A stretch of DNA of 43,744 nucleotides from an uncultured Bacilli bacterium (GTDB lineage: Bacteria; Bacillota_I; Bacilli_A; RF39; UBA660), in the NCBI GenBank assembly GCA_950097225.1, contig CATNCE010000011.1:1-43744 (forward strand), given 5' to 3'. The position numbers and the translations under genes are program-made. The stretch's first letter is position 1, and each line of letters begins with the position of its first letter. The notes beneath the pieces are model-generated. The model made no database searches and was not told the DNA's origin. It was given only the letters and a program-made list of their open reading frames with translations. Positions 1 through 7,274 of this stretch are shown here, piece after piece.

Positions 1-163
1 TTAATTATTGAAATAGTGAGTTATCTATGTTATTATTAATACATAGAAAAACTCCTATTTAACGGTGGGTATTTTTCTATAGAGTATATTTGTATACTCG
101 TGCGATCGTATTTGCAGTACGGTCGTGTTTTATTTTTTTTTTAATATCTCACACTTGATAGAT
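1..163. other. Left-edge intergenic region with stacked hairpins
   Basis: No gene is seen here. Three inverted repeats stand in a row: 24-30 with 41-47, a perfect 7-bp stem at 82-88 with 93-99 (4-nt loop), and the terminator-like hairpin listed separately. The region lies downstream of the leftward lipoprotein gene. It may separate that gene from an integrase or a host gene beyond the window edge. No attachment site can be proven from one end. Confidence 0.5.
102..142 (+). terminator. Rho-independent terminator reading rightward
   Basis: A 9-bp stem (102-110 with 118-126, including two G-T pairs) has a 7-nt loop and is followed by a T-rich run to about 142. The T-run is on the plus strand, so it would stop transcription entering from the left. 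That implies a rightward gene ends just outside the window. Confidence 0.6.
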
Positions 164-664
164 TTATTTACAAGTATAATCAGTTAAATTTTGTTTTTTG
201 AAATCTTCTAAAAAAGTAGCTTCATTTTTGTAAAAAGCATTTGTATTGTCAAATGATTCGCCAAGAGCTTCTTTAATTTGATTAACATTGATTTTCGAAT
301 AATCGACTTTTACTATGGATTTGAGTGCATCTTCTCCTTCTTTAGAGTAAGTCACCTTCATACCATCAATTTTATTAAGTACTTCAGCAAAAAGTGATGT
401 AAAAGTATATGATGCATCAACAACATCTCTGTCCATTTTAGCTATACTTGTTTCTTCTACAGTAGTAACTTTGTCATTCTTATAGTTAACTATCATTTCA
501 TATGATGTTTCGTATCCATCTTCATCAGTTTCACTTCTAGTACAAGATAATTTTCCACTGAATGAATCGGAATTTTCTTCATTTTTTCTTTCGTTTGAAT
601 CACAACCAGTCATCATACCAATTGTAACTAGTAGACATAGTATACTTAATAAACTCTTTTTCAT
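164..664 (-). CDS. Prophage lipoprotein, possible superinfection-exclusion protein
   Basis: A 166-residue protein with an N-terminal hydrophobic signal segment ending in a lipobox (MMTGC, Cys about residue 21), so it should be lipid-anchored on the outer face of the membrane. The mature part is acidic with no recognised catalytic motif; its style recalls DUF1307-type Bacillota lipoproteins. It is the last gene of the leftward lysogeny operon, 16 bp after the ImmA-like gene, so it should be expressed in lysogens. Lipoproteins in this position (for example Ltp of Streptococcus phage TP-J34) block DNA entry by related phages. That role is inferred from position and lipobox, not from sequence similarity I could test. 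Confidence 0.7.
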   Translation of the reverse strand: MKKSLLSILCLLVTIGMMTGCDSNERKNEENSDSFSGKLSCTRSETDEDGYETSYEMIVNYKNDKVTTVEETSIAKMDRDVVDASYTFTSLFAEVLNKIDGMKVTYSKEGEDALKSIVKVDYSKINVNQIKEALGESFDNTNAFYKNEATFLEDFKKQNLTDYTCK

Positions 665-680
665 GTCTACACCTCACTTC

Positions 681-1013
681 CTATACATTTTCTATCAAAA
701 CAATTTCTTGTTTTAATCTTGTTAAATATTTACTTGCTTCGTCTTCATATTTATCTATGCAGAAGGCAAATAAGTCGTTATCTGCTTGGCATAAGTGATT
801 ACGTTCAATATGTGCCAATTCATGTAATATTGTTTTTTTCTTTTTATAATAAGACATATTGCTATTTATATAGATGATATAATAACCTCTATAGTAATCA
901 ACAAAACCTCTTATTTCTTTATAAATGCAATCAATATATTTAATTGAAGCATTATAGTAATTTAATAATTCTTCTAGGGTTATATTACCTAGTAATAGAT
1001 TTTTTATATTCAT
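681..1013 (-). CDS. ImmA/IrrE-family metallopeptidase
   Basis: A 110-residue zinc metallopeptidase-like protein. The HExxH motif is visible as LHELAH near residues 63-68, with acidic residues (YEDEA) about 25 residues downstream as candidate third ligands. In ImmR/ImmA-type phages and ICEs this enzyme cleaves the adjacent repressor after DNA damage and triggers induction. That fits the repressor gene upstream, which lacks its own peptidase domain. It is short for the family, consistent with a minimal catalytic domain. An AGAAAGG ribosome binding site lies 7 nt before the start. Confidence 0.85.
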   Translation of the reverse strand: MNIKNLLLGNITLEELLNYYNASIKYIDCIYKEIRGFVDYYRGYYIIYINSNMSYYKKKKTILHELAHIERNHLCQADNDLFAFCIDKYEDEASKYLTRLKQEIVLIENV

Positions 1014-1092
1014 AATAATGCCTTTCTAATTATTCCTTGACTGCTAAAATAATTTTAACATTATTACTAATATTTTTATAGAACTATTGTTC

Positions 1093-1530
1093 TTAATTTA
1101 CATTGCCTTTTTCTATTTCTTCATCTATTTTTCTATGTTGTTCCTCGATAGTATTTAAGATAAATTCTTTTTGATTATCTGTCAACTTACTATCTTTATC
1201 AAATAATATTTTATATTGCTCTAATAAGTCTATGTCTTCATTTTTTTTATTTTGATTAAATCTAAAATAGAAACGATTATTCTCGTCATCATGAAAACCA
1301 CCTTCAAAATCCTTATCACATGGAACATCATAACCCATAAGCCATACTTCATTAACATCTAAAGCTTTTGCAATTATAGTTAATTTGTCTTGTTTCGCTT
1401 TATATTTACCAGATAAATAATTTGATATAAGTGATTTATCAAGTCCAGTTTTATTTGCTAATTCAATTGGCTTCATATTTTTTTTATCAAGAGCTTTTTG
1501 TAGTCTATTAGCAAAAGTGTCAATTTGCAT
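1093..1530 (-). CDS. cI-like phage repressor (HTH_3/XRE)
   Basis: A 145-residue DNA-binding protein. Residues about 5-60 form a helix-turn-helix domain (ANKTGLDKSLISNYLSGKYK is the recognition region). The C-terminal half is charged and has no S24 Ser/Lys autopeptidase motifs, so inactivation probably depends on the ImmA-like protein. The start at 1530 was chosen because AGAAAGGAG precedes it at the right distance. A longer frame starting at 1554 would begin inside the -10 element of the gene's own promoter. It should bind the palindromes at 1578-1665. Confidence 0.88.
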   Translation of the reverse strand: MQIDTFANRLQKALDKKNMKPIELANKTGLDKSLISNYLSGKYKAKQDKLTIIAKALDVNEVWLMGYDVPCDKDFEGGFHDDENNRFYFRFNQNKKNEDIDLLEQYKILFDKDSKLTDNQKEFILNTIEEQHRKIDEEIEKGNVN

Positions 1531-1552
1531 AATTATCTCCTTTCTAAAATTC

Positions 1553-1665
1553 ATTTTACACTAAATTTGAGAAAAAATCAACTTAAGTTGAGAAAAAGTC
1601 AAGAAAACTATTGACACCATTGTTGAGAAATGCTAAACTCGAGTTGTAGTTGAGATAAACTCAAC
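1553..1665. promoter_or_regulatory. Divergent lysogeny/lytic promoters with operators
   Basis: The rightward promoter has TTGACA at 1611-1616, a 17-bp spacer and TAAACT at 1634-1639 with an extended TG. The leftward promoter has TTGATT (1581-1576), 17 bp, then TAAAAT (1558-1553). Candidate operators are a perfect 14-bp palindrome at 1578-1591 covering the leftward -35, AACTCGAGTT at 1636-1645 overlapping the rightward -10, and GTTGAG-5-CTCAAC at 1649-1665 near the rightward start. Shared TTGAG/CTCAA half-sites suggest one repressor binds all of them. Confidence 0.8.
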
Positions 1666-1683
1666 GAAAGAAAGGAGTAAAAA

Positions 1684-1926
1684 GTGAAAGTAATAATATA
1701 TGATTATTCAAAACTAAAAGGAAAAGTTAGAGAAGTATTTGGAACAAATGAAGCATATGCAGCTTTTTTGGGAATCTCTGAAGCCTCTTTATATGAAAAA
1801 TATAAATCTGAATCTTATTTTAATCAAAGTCAAATAGAAAAGAGTATTCTTAGATTTAATGAAAAACCTGAAATGATTCCAGCATATTTTTTTACAAAAA
1901 AAGTTGAGAATAACTTAACTAATTGA
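1684..1926 (+). CDS. DUF739 Cro-like regulator
   Basis: An 80-residue protein starting with GTG behind AAAGGAG. The N-terminus (DYSKLKGKVREVFGT) and the following helix-turn-helix (FLGISEASLYEK) match the pattern of DUF739 phage proteins, small HTH regulators found as the first lytic gene opposite the repressor. It is transcribed from the rightward promoter within the operator region and probably acts as the Cro counterpart. Confidence 0.75.
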   Translation: MKVIIYDYSKLKGKVREVFGTNEAYAAFLGISEASLYEKYKSESYFNQSQIEKSILRFNEKPEMIPAYFFTKKVENNLTN

Positions 1927-1940
1927 GGTGTGAGTAGAGT

Positions 1941-2207
1941 ATGAAATTAAGAAAAGAGACTATTGAAGAAATAAATTATTCTATTGGTGGTTTAATGAAT
2001 TTATATTTGGACAATTTAGAAGAAGAGCCAATGACATTAAATGACGCCATAGACTATGTTTATAACGAGATAATGGACAATGCAAAAAATAATCGATTTG
2101 GATTAACGACAGCTATTAAATTTAGTGGAACAGAGAATATAAAGAACTACATAAAAGATAGTTTATTAGAAGAAAAAGATACTATTAAATTTAAAGAAAG
2201 TGAGTAG
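1941..2207 (+). CDS. Hypothetical early phage protein
   Basis: An 88-residue acidic, mainly helical protein of unknown function. It begins 14 bp after the Cro-like gene behind GTGAGTAGAGT and is separated from the next gene by only 3 bp, so it is part of the early operon. No domain is recognised. Confidence 0.65.
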   Translation: MKLRKETIEEINYSIGGLMNLYLDNLEEEPMTLNDAIDYVYNEIMDNAKNNRFGLTTAIKFSGTENIKNYIKDSLLEEKDTIKFKESE

Positions 2208-2210
2208 AGT

Positions 2211-2429
2211 ATGAAGAATACAATTGAAATTGAATTAAAATTAACTAATTATGATGAAATAATGAACCAACTTAAAGATATGAAAAAACTTATTGATGAA
2301 ATATGTAATGATGAAAATGAAATAACTGATTCTTTAATGGAGTTAGTGGTTGAAAATAAAGAAGATAGAAGTTCAATTAAATTAAATCCTGATGGAACTA
2401 TAACTTGTTCGGTATCAAAAAAAGACTAG
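2211..2429 (+). CDS. Hypothetical early phage protein
   Basis: A 72-residue protein with a helical N-terminal half and a short C-terminal part resembling a beta hairpin (SSIKLNPDGTITCSV). It sits immediately downstream of the previous gene with the same GTGAGTAGAGT leader. Function unknown. It ends 15 bp short of the oppositely oriented gene at 2445. Confidence 0.65.
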   Translation: MKNTIEIELKLTNYDEIMNQLKDMKKLIDEICNDENEITDSLMELVVENKEDRSSIKLNPDGTITCSVSKKD

Positions 2430-2446
2430 AAAAGTCTATCTAGTCT
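2423..2446. terminator. Hairpin between convergent genes
   Basis: A 7-bp inverted repeat (2423-2429 with 2440-2446) spans the ends of the rightward gene ending at 2429 and the leftward gene ending at 2445. It lacks a strong T-run, so its role as a terminator is tentative. Confidence 0.35.
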
Positions 2447-2672
2447 AGTTGGAAAATTCAATTTTATATTTTTTGTCATCGACTTTAATGACTGAACCAT
2501 TTGTTTGCATATCAATTTTGCCAGCAACCATTGTAAAAGTGACTATTAATCCATTTGGCCATTTAAAAGTGGATTTAATACAATCGGCAGTTTGCTCAAA
2601 TGATCTTTCAGCTTCTCTAAAGTCTGGCATTTCTAAATTGATTTCACCAGAATCACTGAAATGATTATCCAT
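2445..2672 (-). CDS. Hypothetical leftward protein within the early region
   Basis: A 75-residue protein on the strand opposite to its neighbours. It has a full AAAGGAGG ribosome binding site 11 nt before its start, and an extended -10 (TG-C-TATAAT at 2702-2697) just upstream, so it looks like a real, independently expressed gene. The overlapping plus-strand frame has no such signals. The C-terminal half looks like a small beta-rich fold (GLIVTFTMVAGKI, VIKVDDKKYKIEF). Function unknown. Its orientation against the early transcript suggests expression in the lysogen. Confidence 0.7.
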   Translation of the reverse strand: MDNHFSDSGEINLEMPDFREAERSFEQTADCIKSTFKWPNGLIVTFTMVAGKIDMQTNGSVIKVDDKKYKIEFSN

Positions 2673-2696
2673 CTAAAATCACACCTCCTTTAGCTA

Positions 2697-2702
2697 ATTA
2701 TA
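2697..2702 (-). promoter_or_regulatory. Extended -10 element for the leftward 75-residue gene
   Basis: TGC-TATAAT on the minus strand, with no convincing -35 element. It lies about 12 bp before the ribosome binding site, so the leader would be very short. It sits between two divergent genes (2672 and 2729). Confidence 0.5.
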
Positions 2703-2728
2703 GCATAGGAGATAGAAAGGAGTAGCTT

Positions 2729-2935
2729 ATGGAATATTACAATGTAACTCAAGTTATGGAAATAACTGGAGTAAAAGAAAATAAAGCCTATCAAATCATA
2801 AGAGAGCTAAATGAGAAATTTAAAAGAAAATTTCCTGATTCAGTAAGTATTCAAGGAAAAGTTCCTAAATGGTTCTTTGATGAATGTATGGGACAAAAAA
2901 AGACTGAACTCACCACTAATGAACTCAGTCAATAA
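2729..2935 (+). CDS. Small HTH protein, excisionase-like or regulatory
   Basis: A 68-residue protein. The N-terminus (YYNVTQVMEITGVKENKAYQIIREL) has the pattern of an excisionase or DUF3173-type winged helix: a beta strand followed by a short helix-turn-helix. GAAAGGAG precedes the start. Position early in the lytic operon fits a regulator or directionality factor, but no integrase is in view to pair it with. Confidence 0.6.
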   Translation: MEYYNVTQVMEITGVKENKAYQIIRELNEKFKRKFPDSVSIQGKVPKWFFDECMGQKKTELTTNELSQ

Positions 2936-3045
2936 AATTATTTAAAAAATAAATTTACTAAATAAATATTATCATTTTTTAGTAAAAAAATCAAATGGCA
3001 CTGCAAATGCTTAAAAACCACCGTTAGTGAAAGGAGAAATCTTTT

Positions 3046-3195
3046 ATGAAAAAAATATCAAATATACTTGGTAAATATAAAGGTCTTATATTATTTGTTC
3101 TTACATTTATTGTAATGTTAAATATGTATGTAGCTAGAATAGGACAATTAAGACAAATAGAACAAAATCAAGTAAATATTACTGAAAAGAGATAA
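3046..3195 (+). CDS. Small membrane protein
   Basis: A 49-residue frame with start ATG at 3046 and stop at 3193-3195, preceded by GAAAGGAG at a good distance. One transmembrane segment (about residues 13-30) is flanked by a basic N-terminus and a polar tail. It ends 4 bp before the replication gene. Function unknown. Confidence 0.6.
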   Translation: MKKISNILGKYKGLILFVLTFIVMLNMYVARIGQLRQIEQNQVNITEKR

Positions 3196-3199
3196 AACT

Positions 3200-4018
3200 A
3201 TGGCAGAAAGAAGAATGTTCGCTAAAACAATTATAGATAGTGATTCTTTTCTAGATATGCCAGTAAGTGCCAGGTTACTTTATTATGACTTAGGAATGAG
3301 AGCGGATGATGACGGATTTGTTAACTCTCCTAAAAAAATAATGAAGATGATAGGGGCGACTCAAGATGACTTATCAATACTAATTTTAAAAAAATTCATC
3401 ATTCCATTTGAAAGTGGAGTAGTAGTTATCAAACACTGGAAAATTCATAATTATATCCGTAAAGATACCTACAATGAAACAACATATAAAGATGAAAAAG
3501 GCATCTTAAAATTAGACGAAAATAAAGCCTATACAATAGACGAAGAACAACAACGTCTACTTCTCGTCGACGAGCCGTCGACACAGGTAAGGTTAGGTAA
3601 GGTAAGTATAGGTAAGGATAGTATAGATAATATTACTACTACTACTAATACAGAAGAATCGCAATTTTTGCAAGTCGCATCAGAAGAACTTATCAATGTT
3701 ACACCTATGATGTTTGAAATGTTACTAGAATATGAAAAAGAATACGGAGAAGAAATTTGTATTTTAGCTATAAAAGAATGTTCCAAATATAATGTGAGAA
3801 CTATGGCATACTTAGAAACAATTTTACAAGAGTGGAGAGGGAAGTCTTTAGAAGAAATCAAGGCTAGTATAGAAAAACACTCTAAAAATAAATTAAAAAA
3901 TAAACAGAAAGGAAAAATAGTCAGTCCAATTCCTGATTGGTTAGATAAATCAATTGAGAAAGAAGAGGATGATTTTAAAATAACTGATGAAGAACGAGAA
4001 AGATTTGGAATTACTTAA
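3200..4018 (+). CDS. Replisome organizer with DnaD-like C-terminal domain
   Basis: A 272-residue replication initiation protein. The N-terminal part (RRMFAKTIIDSDSFLDMP, then LLYYDLGMRADDDGFV) is the winged-helix domain typical of Bacillota phage replisome organizers. Residues about 150-230 (MMFEMLLEYEKEYG through YLETILQEWRGKSLEEI) match a DnaD/DnaB_2-type domain, which recruits the host helicase loader. The linker is encoded by short GGTAAGG repeats that form the likely origin. No dedicated helicase loader is seen nearby. Confidence 0.85.
   Translation: MAERRMFAKTIIDSDSFLDMPVSARLLYYDLGMRADDDGFVNSPKKIMKMIGATQDDLSILILKKFIIPFESGVVVIKHWKIHNYIRKDTYNETTYKDEKGILKLDENKAYTIDEEQQRLLLVDEPSTQVRLGKVSIGKDSIDNITTTTNTEESQFLQVASEELINVTPMMFEMLLEYEKEYGEEICILAIKECSKYNVRTMAYLETILQEWRGKSLEEIKASIEKHSKNKLKNKQKGKIVSPIPDWLDKSIEKEEDDFKITDEERERFGIT
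3563..3651. other. Probable phage replication origin inside the initiator gene
   Basis: From left to right: a perfect 12-bp palindrome at 3563-3574, two GTCGAC boxes 11 bp apart (3566, 3577), AGGTAAGG iterons at 3585, 3595 and 3610 (plus an overlapping AGGTAAG at 3600), then an A+T-rich run to about 3651 that could unwind. Origins within the replisome organizer gene are usual in such phages, and the encoded linker is repetitive because of the iterons. Confidence 0.7.
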
Positions 4019-4193
4019 GAAACTTGAAAATAGAGAACCATTAAGAATATTTTATGGTGATGATGATTTTGGAGTTTATAAGTACGACTCTGAGAAAAAA
4101 GCATATCAAGGAGTTATTGGATTCTTCGATATAAAAACTATGCTAAGAGCTATTAAAGACAAAGACTATTTTATTCAAGTAGGTGAAGTATAG
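3987..4193 (+). CDS. Hypothetical early protein
   Basis: A 68-residue protein starting at an ATG inside the end of the initiator gene (32-bp overlap) and ending at the GTG of the next gene. The centre (IFYGDDDFGVYKYDSEKK) looks like a small beta sheet. No strong ribosome binding site is close to the start, so translation may be coupled. Function unknown. Confidence 0.55.
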   Translation: MKNEKDLELLKKLENREPLRIFYGDDDFGVYKYDSEKKAYQGVIGFFDIKTMLRAIKDKDYFIQVGEV

Positions 4194-4513
4194 TGGAAGT
4201 CGAAGAACGTAGACCAGGAGAGAGAATTACATTTACAACTAGAGCTTTATCAAATGAGGAAGTTCCTCGAAAGGTAAGATATTCACAAATAATAGAAATT
4301 TTAAAAAAAAGTCCATTTCCAATGACTGCTAAAGAGATAGCTATGGAAATGTTTGGAAAAGGATTGATACCAACAGATGAGAGAAACTTTACTGCACCAA
4401 GATTAACTGAGCTTAGTCAAAAGGGTATTGTTGAGCCTATAGACAAAGTTTATTGTAAATATTCAGGTAAATTGGTAAGCAGATACAAATTAAGAAAAGG
4501 AGTTAAGAATTAA
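4193..4513 (+). CDS. Winged-helix DNA-binding protein
   Basis: A 106-residue protein with a GTG start overlapping the previous stop. Residues about 28-85 fit a winged helix: IIEILKKSPFPMTAKEIAMEM, then FTAPRLTELSQKGIVEP, then a basic wing. This resembles small DNA-binding proteins in phage replication modules. A role in replication or early transcription is inferred from its place between initiator and recombinase. Confidence 0.6.
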   Translation: MEVEERRPGERITFTTRALSNEEVPRKVRYSQIIEILKKSPFPMTAKEIAMEMFGKGLIPTDERNFTAPRLTELSQKGIVEPIDKVYCKYSGKLVSRYKLRKGVKN

Positions 4514-4514
4514 T

Positions 4515-4745
4515 ATGAATGAATTAATTGGAATAGCAATGATAGTTATGGGAATCGCCTTGCTAATGGAAAATATCGTAACATTGTTTGCTATAAGAGC
4601 AACAAATGAATCATATGAAAGATACATTGCTGAAATAAAACATAGTCAAGAACTAGAAGAAAAATTAAAAGAAAAAGAAACCCAATTAGAAGGGTTAGCA
4701 AAAATTATAAGTGAAGTATCGGAGGGTATTGAAGATGGCAGATAA
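4515..4745 (+). CDS. Small membrane-anchored coiled-coil protein
   Basis: A 76-residue protein with an N-terminal transmembrane helix (residues about 5-26) and a charged helical tail (ELEEKLKEKETQLEGLAKII) likely to form a coiled coil. It overlaps the recombinase start at 4735. The shape recalls i-spanin-like or anchor proteins, but function is unknown. Confidence 0.6.
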   Translation: MNELIGIAMIVMGIALLMENIVTLFAIRATNESYERYIAEIKHSQELEEKLKEKETQLEGLAKIISEVSEGIEDGR

Positions 4746-5457
4746 GAAAGATACAGAATCAAATATTAAATTAGAAGAAATAAAGCAAATGAATCTTTAC
4801 GAAAAACTTTTAAACATAACAAACGATATTAAATCAGTCGCCAAAAATTTAGAAGTAGGTATTGGAAAAAATAGTTATAAAGCTGTCGGTGAAGCAGACG
4901 TTTTAAAAACTGTTAAAGAACTTGAATACAAATATCGAGTATATTCATTTCCGCAAGAAAGAAGACTTATAGATAAAGCAATTCTTGAGACTGAAAAGGA
5001 GTATCAAGGAACAATAACAAGAAGTAATCAACTTTTTATGAGAATAGAAGTTGAATATGTTTTTGTAAATATTGACAATCCAGAAGAAAGCATAAAAGTG
5101 ATTACTTATGGTGATGGTGTTGATTCTAACGATAAAGCTCCAGGAAAAGCAATGACATATGCAGACAAGTATGCATTACTTAAAGCCTACAAAATTGTTA
5201 CAGGTGAAGACCCAGACCAAGATCCGAGCCCAGACAAAACTACTATAGGAAAAACAACAGTGAATAATAATTCAGGGAAAGTAAATAGTTCTGAGATAGT
5301 AGAAGAAGTTGATTATAAAGCCGAACTTGAAAAATATATAAATGAAAAAGGTTTAGATAAAAAGGAAACATGTATTAAGTACAAATTAAATGCTTCAAGT
5401 AAACAAGAAGATTTTAAAAAAGCTTTATTAAATATGAGGGTAGAGGCAGGAGAATAA
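4735..5457 (+). CDS. erf: ERF-family single-strand annealing protein
   Basis: A 240-residue recombinase. The ERF core is seen as NLYEKLLNITNDIKSV, the GKNSYKAVGEADVL segment and the PGKAMTYADKYALLKAYKI segment, followed by a polar linker and a C-terminal helical tail. ERF proteins anneal complementary single strands during phage recombination and circularisation. The start at 4735 was chosen because GGAGGG lies 8 nt upstream; the frame is open further upstream. Its partner is the YqaJ nuclease 1 bp downstream. Confidence 0.85.
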   Translation: MADKKDTESNIKLEEIKQMNLYEKLLNITNDIKSVAKNLEVGIGKNSYKAVGEADVLKTVKELEYKYRVYSFPQERRLIDKAILETEKEYQGTITRSNQLFMRIEVEYVFVNIDNPEESIKVITYGDGVDSNDKAPGKAMTYADKYALLKAYKIVTGEDPDQDPSPDKTTIGKTTVNNNSGKVNSSEIVEEVDYKAELEKYINEKGLDKKETCIKYKLNASSKQEDFKKALLNMRVEAGE

Positions 5458-5458
5458 T

Positions 5459-6358
5459 ATGCAAGATGTAAAAACAGATAGAAATAAATATATTGGTGGA
5501 AGTGATATACCAATAATAATGGGAATCAGTCCTTACAAAAAGCGATTTGATTTATTGTTAGAAAAGGCTGAACTAAAAGAAGATGTTTTTGAAGGAAATG
5601 CCTATACAGAATATGGGAATATTATGGAACCTAAAATAAGAGATTATATTAATAAATCTCAAGACAGAAATTTTATAGAAGGGAAGCATATTAATGATGA
5701 TATTCGATGCCATATTGATGGAGAAGATGAAACAACAGTACTTGAAATTAAAACAACATCTAATATTTATGATACTGTCGACGAATATAAAATTTACTTA
5801 GTTCAATTATTATTTTACATGATGAATACAAATCGAAAAGAAGGACTACTTGCTATTTATGAGCGTCCAGATAATTTTAAAGAAGAATTTGAAGATGGTA
5901 GATTAAAAATTTATGCAATTCATATTGAAGACTATAAAAATTTATGCGAAGACATTAAATCAGCTGTAGACAATTTTAGAATTGATTTAGAAAGAGTTAA
6001 AGAAAATCCATTAATTACAGAAGAAGAATTAATGCCGAACGATTTAAAACTTTTGTTAAAAGATTTTATTAGCAACAAAAAAATGATAGATTCATTGACT
6101 AATGACAATAAATTAATAATTGACAAAATAGAACCTCTTATAAAAAAGGCAGGTAAACAGACCTTTGAAATTGAAAATGTAAAAGCAACGTTTACATATG
6201 GTTCAATCGGAACTACTAAAATTGAGGAAGAATTTAACTTAGAGAAGTTCAAACTTGAGAATGAAGATTTGTATAAACAATATATTGAAGAAGTCGAGAA
6301 GAAAAGTAAGTCATCTTCAAATAATATAAAAATTAGTAGCATAAAAGGAAGGAATTAA
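5459..6358 (+). CDS. YqaJ/lambda-exonuclease family nuclease
   Basis: A 299-residue nuclease. The N-terminus carries the YqaJ signature GGSDIPIIMGISPYKKRFDLLLEK, followed by EYGNIMEPKIRDYI, then the PD-(D/E)XK core as IDGEDETTVLEIKTTS and YLVQLLFYM. The C-terminal third is helical. It should resect double-stranded ends to supply single strands for the ERF annealing protein directly upstream, forming the usual two-component recombination pair. The stop overlaps the next start by one base. Confidence 0.85.
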   Translation: MQDVKTDRNKYIGGSDIPIIMGISPYKKRFDLLLEKAELKEDVFEGNAYTEYGNIMEPKIRDYINKSQDRNFIEGKHINDDIRCHIDGEDETTVLEIKTTSNIYDTVDEYKIYLVQLLFYMMNTNRKEGLLAIYERPDNFKEEFEDGRLKIYAIHIEDYKNLCEDIKSAVDNFRIDLERVKENPLITEEELMPNDLKLLLKDFISNKKMIDSLTNDNKLIIDKIEPLIKKAGKQTFEIENVKATFTYGSIGTTKIEEEFNLEKFKLENEDLYKQYIEEVEKKSKSSSNNIKISSIKGRN

Positions 6359-6564
6359 TGGAAACTAGTTTAAATGTAACTGATTATCCTTCTCCACCAG
6401 AGTATGAACAAAAATCTATCGAAGGAGAAATAAGACTAACATTTAAATTTGAAGATAGTGTTCCGAAATCATGGAGCAAGGAAGATATTATAAATGAAGT
6501 AAAAGAAAACTTAATTGATTATGTAGATTTACACGATTGCGAAGAAATAGAAATTGAATTATAG
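6358..6564 (+). CDS. Hypothetical early protein
   Basis: A 68-residue acidic protein whose start overlaps the nuclease stop (TAATG), implying coupled translation. It has a beta strand (GEIRLTFKFE) and a helix with many acidic residues. No family recognised. Confidence 0.55.
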   Translation: METSLNVTDYPSPPEYEQKSIEGEIRLTFKFEDSVPKSWSKEDIINEVKENLIDYVDLHDCEEIEIEL

Positions 6565-6572
6565 GAGGAATT

Positions 6573-7274
6573 ATGGTACCAGCAATTAAAACATATAAGA
6601 TAGATTATGAATTTATTATTCAAAATTATACAAATCCAAAATTGTGGGACAAAATTTGGACGTTGCTAGAATTTAAAAAATATGTTTTCACATTAATGCT
6701 AGATCGCATTGATGTAAGAAAAAAGCAAATATATTTTGAGATAAAACTATCCAGTGATTTAGAAATATGGAGTAATACTAAAACGAAGCAATTAATGTAC
6801 GATATAAAAAACATGAATGTAGATAATTTAAAGCATTTAATTAACTGTTGTATGAAAAATTTAATTGAATTATTAGAAGTGGAATATATCGAAAATGAAG
6901 ATGATTATCACTCTATTGAAAATAGTAGATATGATGAGCAAAAAAGATTAAGAGAAATAGCAGAAAATTTTCTTGATGAAAATAATGTTACAAATAGCGA
7001 AATAAGAGATGTTTATATTGATTATTATGTAGACAATAATGAAACTATCTATGATTCTCTATCGTCGTACAAAGATAAAGCAAAATACAGTCGATTAGTT
7101 GATTTATATTTAGTTTTTGCAGAGATAACAAAAGATGAAGAATTAAAAAGTAAAATTATTGAAAGTCAAGATAATGATGTTTCCGAAATTGTAAAGGAAG
7201 TCGAAAATTTTATGGAATATCTTGAAAGTGAAGAGTATACAGAAGAAATGCAAGATAAATTGGAGGGAATTTAA
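6573..7274 (+). CDS. Hypothetical protein between recombination nuclease and SSB
   Basis: A 233-residue acidic protein behind a GGAGGA site, ending in a one-base overlap with the SSB start. The N-terminal 100 residues mix strands and helices; the rest is helical and very acidic. No catalytic motif is recognised. Its place in a recombination cassette suggests an accessory role with ERF, YqaJ and SSB. Confidence 0.6.
   Translation: MVPAIKTYKIDYEFIIQNYTNPKLWDKIWTLLEFKKYVFTLMLDRIDVRKKQIYFEIKLSSDLEIWSNTKTKQLMYDIKNMNVDNLKHLINCCMKNLIELLEVEYIENEDDYHSIENSRYDEQKRLREIAENFLDENNVTNSEIRDVYIDYYVDNNETIYDSLSSYKDKAKYSRLVDLYLVFAEITKDEELKSKIIESQDNDVSEIVKEVENFMEYLESEEYTEEMQDKLEGI

Noticed and set aside
1093..1530. 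LexA-like self-cleaving repressor
   Set aside because: There is no S24 peptidase domain in 145 residues; the ImmA-like gene next door gives a better induction route.
1531..1554. Longer N-terminus for the repressor starting at 1554
   Set aside because: The -10 of its own promoter (1558-1553) overlaps that start, and a good ribosome binding site precedes the ATG at 1530.
2449..2664. Plus-strand reading frame opposite the 75-residue gene
   Set aside because: It has no ribosome binding site and its composition looks like an antisense shadow; the minus-strand gene has clear expression signals.
3585..3617. Short repeats as a CRISPR-like array
   Set aside because: Units are 8-10 bp, adjacent, without spacers, and lie inside the initiator gene; they are origin iterons.
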